The notes below the pieces were generated by a model. That model did not search any database and was not told where the DNA came from. It saw only the letters and a list, made by a program, of their open reading frames with translations. The translations under genes and the position numbers were made by a program. This document shows positions 55,918-64,000 of a stretch of 64,000 bases of DNA, piece by piece. The stretch lies in assembly GCA_008477525.1 (NCBI GenBank), contig SPDT01000006.1, forward strand, positions 4,367,501 through 4,431,500, written 5' to 3'. Position 1 is the stretch's first letter. Each line of letters begins with the position of its first letter. This DNA is from Hypomyces perniciosus. Its lineage: Eukaryota > Ascomycota > Sordariomycetes > Hypocreales > Hypocreaceae.

Positions 55918-58158
55918 ATGGCTGGCCGGTTCGTCCGCGCGTCGAAGTATCGTGGGTTGCTGTCGCAATTTCCCCTAGTTGCGCTGACGAGGCTGACAAG
56001 CAGGACGCTTCCACAGGACACATCTTCGGCAAGCCTACGAAAAAGGAATTCTGCTACGATAACCTGCGCATCAGTCGGAACGCTTGGGATACGAACCTGG
56101 TCAAGGTACGACGGCCCGTTGTCTCGCGACCACCTCGTGACACAGTGCTGACAAGAGACAACAGGCTAACCCGGATTATCTGTCGGTCAATTGGGACTCC
56201 TCTGGCGGCGGCGCGTTTGCCGTCATCCCGCTAAACGAGAAGGGCAAACTTCCCGACCAGATCCCTCTGTTTCGAGGCCACACTGCGACTGTGCTCGATA
56301 CCGACTGGTGTGTGCTTTCCTTCCGCGAACCCCCTTTTCCACGCGCATAGATAGTTTAGGGACTTGGTGGTGCTGACTGGTTTGGGAGGAACCCGTTCAA
56401 CGACCGCGTCATTGCTTCAGGTGCCGAGGATGGAAAAGTATTCGTCTGGGAGGTGCCCGAGGGCTTCTCGCTCTACACCGACGCCGAGGAGATTCCCGAT
56501 GTTTCTCCTGTGAGCAAGCTCGGGGGGCATACCAGGTGGGTGACATGACATCCGCTCATTTGCAATATCAGATGCTGATTCTCATTGTAGAAAGGTCGGT
56601 CAGGTTCTGTTCAATCCTTCAGCCGAGAACATCCTTGCCTCTGCCTCCGGTGACTTCACGGTCAAGCTATGGGATATCGGCACCAGCCAAAACCATCTCA
56701 CACTCCAGCACGGCGACATCGTGCAGAGCCTTTCATGGAACGCCAGCGGCAACCTCCTCGTAACGACGTCGAGAGACAAGAAGATTCGGGTATGGGATGT
56801 TCGTCAGGAGAAGCCTGTGCACGAAGCACCCGGCCATACCGGCGCCAAGAACAGCCGCGCCGTGTGGATGGGCGAGCATAACCGATTCGCTACGACCGGC
56901 TTCTCGAAGATGAGTGAGCGACAAGTGGCTCTGTGGGAGCCTGGAAGGAACGAGCCTATCGGAGGGTTCACTCATCTAGATGCCATTTCTGGAGTTTGCA
57001 TGCCTTTCTGGGGTATGTCATCTGCCCCCTATTTTTAGCGCACGACGTAAGCTGAGGTGCTGACGTGTGTATAGATGAGGGCTCCAACTGTCTCTACCTT
57101 GCTGGCAAGGGGTGAGTATTCGCGATGCTAATTCGGGAAACTGAAAAACGCTAACGGCTTCTCAGCGATGGCAACATCCGCTACTTCGAATATGAGAATG
57201 ACAAATTCGAGTACCTGAGCGAGTACAAGTCCGCTGACCCACAACGAGGCATCGCTTTTGTTCCGCGACGCGGTATCAACGTAAGCCACTTCGTATCCAC
57301 AGAGACACCAGGCGCCTCAGCTAACTGGCATAGGTTCACGACAACGAAGTTATGCGTGCTTATAAGACGGTGAACGATACGTATATTGAGCCCATTTCCT
57401 TCACTGTGCCTCGAAGAGCAGAGACTTTCCAGGCAGACATCTTCCCTCCCGCAATTGGTCTCCGACCTGCTGTGAGCGCTAAGGAGTGGCTTGACGGCAA
57501 GACTGGAATCCCTGCGAAGATTGACTTGGAGAGTGTCTATGACGGTACTGCGCCTAAGGAGGTTGCATCTGACTATCAACCACCAGCCCAGGCTACTCCT
57601 GCTCCAGCGGTCGCTCCCAAGCCCGAGCCCAAGAAGGAGGAGCCAAAGGAGGAGCCAACGCCGGTTGTGCGGACTCCTCCCCCCAGTGTTAATGACCAGA
57701 AGAGCTCGATTGCTGCCATAGCGAACAAGTACCAGGACAAGGGAGAGGATGAGGAAGCCAAGGATGAACCATCCAGCTTCGATGAAGTCTCCAAACCAGT
57801 CCAGCGAAATTCCGTGCCGTTCCGAGCTGAACCAAAGCCCGTTGCACCGCCGATCAAGACTCAGCTGGTTCCAGCACCACCCTCTGCTAAAGGATCCTCC
57901 CCTACTAGGTCTCCTACATCGACATCCGCACTAACTCCCAGGGCCACTACACCGGTGTCTGTTGCTGTCGAATCCTCCTTGATCGAGATCAAGGAACTGA
58001 TTGAAAATCAGACAAAGGTCATCAGCGCTCAGAACGACAGGATTGGAGTCCTGACGTCGGAAGTTGAGTCGCTGAAGAAGAGACTTGGTGCCGGGTCGCA
58101 AGACCAGAGCGAGCGTATCAGGCAGTTGGAGCTTGAGCTGGAAGAGCTGCGATCTTGA
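55918..58158 (+). CDS. CRN1: Coronin (actin-binding WD40 protein)
   Basis: Coronin binds F-actin and the Arp2/3 complex at cortical patches. Eight exons (55918-55951, 56017-56105, 56165-56307, 56389-56535, 56591-57012, 57075-57111, 57166-57280, 57334-58158) give 603 aa. The N terminus MAGRFVRASKYRHIFGKP is the conserved coronin start, completed by the first splice. A seven-bladed WD40 propeller (about 15-330) follows, with GHTATVLDTDWNPFND, then the conserved extension ending in the DIFPPA motif. A Pro/Glu/Lys-rich unique region comes next, and a C-terminal leucine-rich coiled coil (about 550-603) that would trimerise it. The fourth exon uses a GGGAG acceptor, which is unusual but keeps the frame. 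Confidence 0.95.
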
Positions 58159-61100
58159 CCTCGCTTTTTTAATTGTTGCTATAATGACCGAAGTTGGGGT
58201 GTGTAGTTTGGCATCAGAGAGGGAGCAAGGATCTTGGAAAAAGAGCAACGAAAGAGAATCAGGGGTGTTGTGGGCGGATAGCTGTTGCAAAAGTGTATAA
58301 CGAAGTGTGGGAACAGAATTTTTTCGCCTTTGCGCTTTGCTTTTGCATTTCATCATGGACGTTTCTGTTTCGAAACCTGGCATTTTAGCTTTATTCAGAG
58401 AACATTGAGAGATATCCTATTCACATTTTTTTTTTTTGGTGGCGACTCTTCCCGGCCATCCAGTCACCCACCCACCCCCCCCTACGGTGTCCCATGTTCA
58501 AGTTTTGTATGGAATACACGTAGGAAATTGTTTTGGCGTCTTGAAATACATGTGTACCCTAAGTCTAGAGAGAATTCGGTGTTGCGATGTATATGTGTGG
58601 TAGCATTACCTCGGCCAAATATGTCGATCTGGCAATTTGAGATTAATTCTCAGCAATTAACATGCAATAAGAATCCATCATCATTAATAAATTCTCATCA
58701 TATTTTAGTTATATCACAAGAGGAATCAATCGGATACAAAACATTGTCATTGCACGTCTCAAGTTGAACTTCATCTCTAGGCAGCTACCCTATATTCTCG
58801 TAGACTTCAGACTCAAAGCCGCAATTTTTTTTTTCAACCTCGGCAGATCCGGAACTATATCTTCTAGGACTATGAAATATGATGTGTAAAATGATTTACG
58901 GCCATTAATGCCGTTTATGTTGTGTGGTTGTGTGATCTGGCTTACGTGTGTTGTGGCTCTCTGTAACTTATGTTGATCCTAATGAACGGCTCATCTTACC
59001 AGATTTCCACGACAAGCATAAACCATGGACTCCGAAACATTAGCCCTTGGAAAGACATTGTTTTGACTACTGCCAGCCATACATTATTCCATTGCCGACT
59101 CAATGGATCCGATACCGGATACCCATCAAACTTCGTTTCAGTTACCTTCTAACGGCAATGTGAATAGACCATTCTTGGGCTCATCGCGATTTACGAAAGT
59201 CGGTACTCTGTAGTTAGCAACCCCTTGCTGCGTTTTGACCCAACCCCCTCAGCCTTGTATTTCCACGTGGCCCCCATCAAAGCACAACTATTGTGATGAA
59301 ACTCACTCACCTGGCCCTAGCCCTTTCTCATTGCTCCGCTGCCACCTGGCGAGAATACAAGAGAGGAGCTGAGGCGGGTTCAATGCATGAAACATCGACG
59401 CGGTGACTCTGTTTCGTGGAACAAAGTCCTAGAAGTAAAAACAGGGATGGGGGCAAGAGGACGGCATACCAAGAAGCCGAATGTTCCACGTTTCAAGATT
59501 TTGGGGGGAAGGGAGGAGCTGGTTTCAGGATGCTATATTGGGAAATACACATGTTGGAATGGCCTTGAGCCGATGATCTTCGCGGGGTTGAGCATGGACA
59601 ATACAAGATCAAGATCGGGTGAACTTGCTAGGAAAGGAAGGAGAGAAAAAGACTACTACCGGGTATTGATGCAAGGTTGGTCACTAGACCTCGAAAGTAG
59701 GATTCCTCTGTAGACAGAGCATGAATACATGCGATGAAGGAACTGGCTTTGAGTAGGCTTTCGAGCAGGACTCAAAATAACCCAACTTCGCGTGGGGGAT
59801 ATAGGAGGAAGAAACGTAGATAGTGTGAGGCTGGTGATACTCGGCCTGACTCGATGTTCGAAAAAAGCCGAGCAAGGACCCATATACAAATGCCAAGCGA
59901 ACAAAACGCCCTCCATACGATTCAAGGCTTTCCAACTATGTTGCAGCTGGAGAGTCCAAGGGCGGAGTCCTCAGCCTGGAGGCCAACCCGCAATGCATTC
60001 CACCGGCCCATAAAGAAAGTAGACGCTTTGATGGTACACTTGATAGTACTCTGTAGATCCGTTGGAAATCCCGAAAAAAACGGCACAAGTTGCTTCAGCG
60101 TTAGAGATTTGATCACGACGGTGATAGTTCGTTTATCGTATGCTCTTCTTAAATGGCTGGGGCTGAGAAGATCAAGTTTCATGTATCTGTATCTGGAGGA
60201 ACAAGTTTCGGCTTCTGCAAAGATATTGCACGGACTCATTGGGTGGCAGGATCTGTCTTGCATTGTGAAGGCAGAGTTGTCATTTCTAGAACCAAATTGC
60301 GATGGTGGTAGACGATGGTTGAATTCATGCAAAGCACGCAAAAGGAACAACCTGCCAGCTAAAATGTCAGTGCGCCGTGTCATGCAGGCGGAAGTATCCT
60401 CCGCCATACTCCGTGGTGTTTCGCCGTTCTGAAGGACTGTGGAGCGGTTTCAGGTTAACTTGTTAGTCGGTTGCGGCCCCGCCTACGGAGGTGAATGGGA
60501 AGATCCGGGCTCGAGAATCGGAGAGTTCCTTGCTGACAGCCTGAAAATTGGCCAGCCTAGTGCGGCGTCACGCGAAGTAGTAGCTGGGAATCCTCGGCCC
60601 AAGGAGGTGGATGAGTTGTTTTTTCTGTGGCGTATTCACATATCATCATTCAGAATGAATGCCACGAACTTGGCAAAAGTTCATGACAAGAACCAATGCA
60701 TGGCTTGCTGATACTGTGCCGGGCCTGGCTCCGTTTCCATGCGTGAAACTATGTGGCGCCATTCACAAAGCACACTCTGGACTGGTCTTGACGCCGCGCG
60801 ATATTAATCATGCCACCCGGTCAAGCAAAAAAAAAAAGGCGACTGGTGCCAAAAATATGGAGAGCGTTCGGGGCCGTTCGTTTACTACCACCCGGCCGGC
60901 TAGGAGTCTGTGTGGTGTGGTGTGGCTGCGGGTTCCCACCCTCTCCTCCGGACTGCTATTCCTGTCCGACGAATGGCACCGAGTCCCTGACCACTGGTCG
61001 TCATGGGGGGCCGGCTTGCTAAGAATAAAGAAGGCTCGAGGAAGGCTCGAGCGGCAAGAAAGGCTTCGCAAGACAATGCATGAAGGAAAAGTGCCGTGTG

Positions 61101-61906
61101 TGACGGTTGGCCAAGCCAATCAGGCTTTGCGAGAATCTGCAGGCATTGACAACCAGGGACCTCATGCTCCTGGTTGGCTGAGTTCGTTTAGGTTGGCCTA
61201 ATTTTGGCTCTTTTGCCAGGGTTTGAAACTGTCCCTCTCCACCATCCAAGGGTTGTAGTAATGTGTTGGCCGACTCGTCACTCTTGGATGGCGACTGACA
61301 TAATAGACTGGCCCAGACTGGCGACCGCCGTGCTGTCATTTTTGATTGTTGTGATTAAGTTAGTTGCATCAGATAAGGAGGCAATTTATTATGCATGCCC
61401 CAGTCAGTTGCTGGTGAGCCAATCTTGTCATCCGGACGCATGATTCTCGGCAAGGCGAAGCGCTGGCAAACAATTTGAGCATTAATGACGATTTCCGATT
61501 CGCAACAGGGGCTGTGTTTGCTGGTTGACGACCCTGTCTTTGCATCGTTGCGTGGGCCTGACCATTGCCGGCGATACCTAGGACATATAGTATCACATCC
61601 CCCTCCCCACGTGCAGAGTTGGCATTTGAAATTGCACAGGGGCATTGCAGGCGGCGGCAATTAAGAGCATGTACGAAGTACTCCGTCCATACGTACTCAA
61701 TTGGCAAGCCTGCGGTAGGTAGATGGTGTAGGGGGCACAGCACATAGAAGAACAGTTCCCATGGCTGCGGTTAGAGTCCGATACGTAGAAAGAGCCCGTC
61801 TGCTTGGTTGGGCAGGCTTCAGTAGTAGGTGCATAGTACTTTGTAGACCCGTCAAGACAATGGACCGTCGGGTTGGGACGAGCGGGACGATCAAGCAAGC
61901 AAATAG

Positions 61907-61922
61907 TACGGAGTACGGAGTA
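61907..61922 (+). repeat. Direct double copy of TACGGAGTA
   Basis: TACGGAGTACGGAGTA is two overlapping copies of the dispersed 9-mer, in contrast to the inverted arrangement at 16603. Confidence 0.75.
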
Positions 61923-62217
61923 GTAGCCCTATGCTTCGTTTCAGATAGGGGCCTAGGCCAAACTCACGGGCCGTCGCCGTTGCAATGGGAAACTTTGGGT
62001 ATCCCTATGATGTTAACAGCCATAGCATATATTATCTGGCTTGATGGTTTTGTCTGAGAGCACGTGGCATATGGTTACCAAAGCTGGCCCCATATCTTCG
62101 CCAAAATGTCGACATTGTACATTGTATGGAGTAGTATCGATGAACGGGACCCTGTCTCGCTTGTCGGCCCTGTGTTCCGTGCGCCATGCCCAGGCCGACT
62201 CGCCGTCGATCGGACCG

Positions 62218-62250
62218 GAAGCGAGAGAAGCGAGAGAAGCGAGCGAGAGA
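62218..62250 (+). repeat. Tandem GAAGCGAGA repeat
   Basis: About three copies of GAAGCGAGA lie head to tail, the last one degenerate. The repeat is intergenic. Confidence 0.7.
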
Positions 62251-63010
62251 TACAGGCAATGGTTGCGCCTGTACTCCGTGCTCCGTACGATCTGATGGAA
62301 TCAATCATGGTAGGAGGATAGATGTCTGTCGACCCAGGAAAGCTTCTAAGCGACCTGTAAAGCCACACGGTACGGATAGGTCCCAACTGCTGGAGTCTGG
62401 TAAGTATTTGTCCGACCGACGCCCAATTCTAGCTCCCTTTGGCCAAGCCCTGGCCTTAACCGCCGGCCACTGCATGGCGTATGGTTGTTCAAGAGGCGGC
62501 CAGTCACGGGAAGCGTCCACCGCAGCCTCTCGTACTGTGTGTGGGCTCCTGGGAGGAGGGAGAGATCCATCCAATGCGCCTGAGCGTGTTGGCGTGATCA
62601 GATCAGTCCAAATGCAGCGGCTTGCATCTCGTCGTCGTATTATCGTATCAATCAAGCCTTGGAGGAGAGGGGAAGAAAAGGAAGAAGAAAAATTGGGGGC
62701 GTGCTCAGCCATGATTCGGCGGGCTGGAGCAGCCACAAGGGATGGCGGAGGGGCGTAAGAAATCTGAGGCAGCCAGTCAGGATCGCGGGTGGCGTTAGCG
62801 CCAGGTCCCCACAACAAGCAGCGACTCTGAAGCGATGCACCAGGCGCGTTTCATCTCGAGAAGCCCTTCTTTTTGTGTTTTTGTGTTTTTGTGTGCTTCC
62901 AGCTTGGGCAAGCAAATCCGTGTGTGATGCCGGCGGCCACGAGAGAGGCAAAGAGGCGGGTCATGCAGTTGGCGCACGTCCGCATTCTCGGACTATAGAT
63001 CAACAGATGG

Positions 63011-63042
63011 AATACTAATACTAATACTAATACTAATACTAC
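63011..63042 (+). repeat. (AATACT)n microsatellite, about five copies
   Basis: Hexamer AATACT is repeated five times, followed by a TAGTAG/TAATAG run to about 63074. Confidence 0.85.
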
Positions 63043-63322
63043 TCGCGGACGAAGTAGTAATAGTAGTAGTAGCATAATAGTCGTGTTTCGCTGGTAGCAC
63101 AGGGCAGTAGTAGTAATATCCGATATCGTATCTGATAGTAATGCTACGAAGTAGATGTAGAAGAAAGACAATAGGACGAAGACAAAGAACCTTAATTACC
63201 TAATCATATGTACAAAAGTAATACTCCGTAGGTAGGTACTCGTACGAAGTACATACTAGGTACTGAACAATGCCACAGCAAAAGGCCGACTTGCTGCTAT
63301 GTGCCATCCACATCTTCCCTAC

Positions 63323-63742
63323 TTAGGATTCAAACTCATCATCTGTTCTCCAGTCAGTAGTAGTAGTATTCCGTTCGGGAATGTAGAAGAAGGTGATGGC
63401 ATAGTATCCACTGCGAATTCCACCAGCTACCATTGCGTCATCAGGAGTGGTTCGGGAAATGTCAAAGCACATCCTCACTCTCTGCGTCGTCATGACCGAA
63501 CATCTGATGCGGATCCATGGGAATGGAACGGTAATTATCTTACTCTCCCAATACGTATTAGGAATAAGAGGGCTCATCGATGCCATCTGTCTGACTGAAA
63601 ACTGTACGCAAGTCCATTGGCAACACCACCAGTCCGGAATTCTTACGATGGCTAACGCAATGTACATCAGCGATAGACTTGCGTTGCTGATCAACACCAT
63701 CTTCCAAGTCGCTATGATGTGGCTTTGAAAAGGTTCTGACAT
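63323..63742 (-). CDS. Weakly supported small ORF
   Basis: A 139-aa minus-strand frame starts MSEPFQSHIIATWKMVLI. The second half is protein-like (RVRMCFDISRTTPDDAMVAG and GYYAITFFYIPE). A 45-nt in-frame segment bounded by GTAAGA and TACAG could be an intron, which would leave 124 aa. I do not recognise a family. It may be a short gene or the remnant of one; it is the only part of the last 5.8 kb that looks coding. Confidence 0.35.
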   Translation of the reverse strand: MSEPFQSHIIATWKMVLISNASLSLMYIALAIVRIPDWWCCQWTCVQFSVRQMASMSPLIPNTYWESKIITVPFPWIRIRCSVMTTQRVRMCFDISRTTPDDAMVAGGIRSGYYAITFFYIPERNTTTTDWRTDDEFES

Positions 63743-64000
63743 GATCGACCTGCTGCCGTTCTTACGCCATCCTGTTCTTGGCGATCCTCCGACGTACGAT
63801 TGCGCCTAAACACCGGTGTAAATAGTGTAGGATGCGGATTTGGCGTTGCATTGCCCGTGAGAATAGCTGTCGTGTGAGTTTATTGTGGAACTATGAGGTG
63901 CAGTACTCCGTAGTATTAACTATAGCACGACAAGCTTGCTTCGTACTTCGTACATCAAAAACCCTTGCCATCTAAGATGCGCTATACGTGTTTCCCCCCA

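Larger units (their letters stand above)
58159..64000. other. 5.8-kb region with no supported gene except a weak ORF
   Basis: Open frames up to 192 codons occur on both strands but show no domain, no conserved pattern and no convincing splice structure. The region carries poly-T and poly-A runs (about 58427, 60829), simple repeats at 62218 and 63011, and the densest set of dispersed TACTCCGTA/TACGGAGTA and CTTCGTAC words in the window (61671-61690, 61907-61922, 62272-62288, 63222-63260, 63904-63955). Confidence 0.5.

Noticed and set aside
59854..60432. Overlapping 192-codon (+) and 161-codon (-) frames
   Set aside because: Both strands are open over the same stretch with no recognisable content; neither can be favoured.

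Overview
The window is nuclear DNA from a filamentous ascomycete (Pezizomycotina, most likely Sordariomycetes/Hypocreales). The evidence is 41-106 nt spliceosomal introns with GTRNGT donors and CTAAC/CTGAC branch points, intron-bearing tRNA genes, and protein families typical of that group. There is no sign of an operon, plasmid, prophage, CRISPR array or intact transposon. All gene models here were spliced by eye from reading frame and splice-site consensus.

Layout. 0.3-7 kb: ribosomal protein uS8 (RPS22), a GT90/CAP10-like glycosyltransferase, Paf1 and Rer1. 7.3-13.7 kb: a less conserved stretch with a tRNA-Gly(UCC), an unrecognised 358-aa protein, a gene interrupted by an in-frame TGA, a cryptic three-exon minus-strand gene with an ankyrin-like start, and a tRNA-Val(CAC). 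14-28 kb: Swc5, a WDR70-type WD40 protein, the Snf2/Sth1 remodeller ATPase, a GHSMGG serine hydrolase and the fatty-acid elongation dehydratase Phs1. 28-37 kb: an APH-like kinase, a divergent pair read as thymine 7-hydroxylase plus isoorotate (5-carboxyuracil) decarboxylase, a Cwc23-type J protein and a DUF2235 hydrolase. 37.7-47 kb: Iba57, an APC-family permease, a small C2H2 zinc-finger protein, a fucose-lectin-family protein and two convergent paralogues with a beta-trefoil-like look. 48-58 kb: His6, Bud4 and coronin. 58.2-64 kb: about 5.8 kb with no gene I can support, rich in short dispersed motifs and simple repeats, apart from one weak ORF near the right end.

The clearest functional unit is the divergent pair at 30.05-33.25 kb. 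The two enzymes would convert thymine to 5-carboxyuracil and then to uracil, sharing an 821-bp promoter region. The most unusual molecular feature is in the DUF2235 gene, where the second intron has no GT donor; an ATAAGT...AC (U2-type AT-AC) intron restores the frame and the expected protein motif. Also worth checking are the in-frame TGA at 11553, the lectin/beta-trefoil cluster at 43.6-46.9 kb, and a dispersed near-palindromic TACTCCGTA/TACGGAGTA motif family in intergenic DNA.
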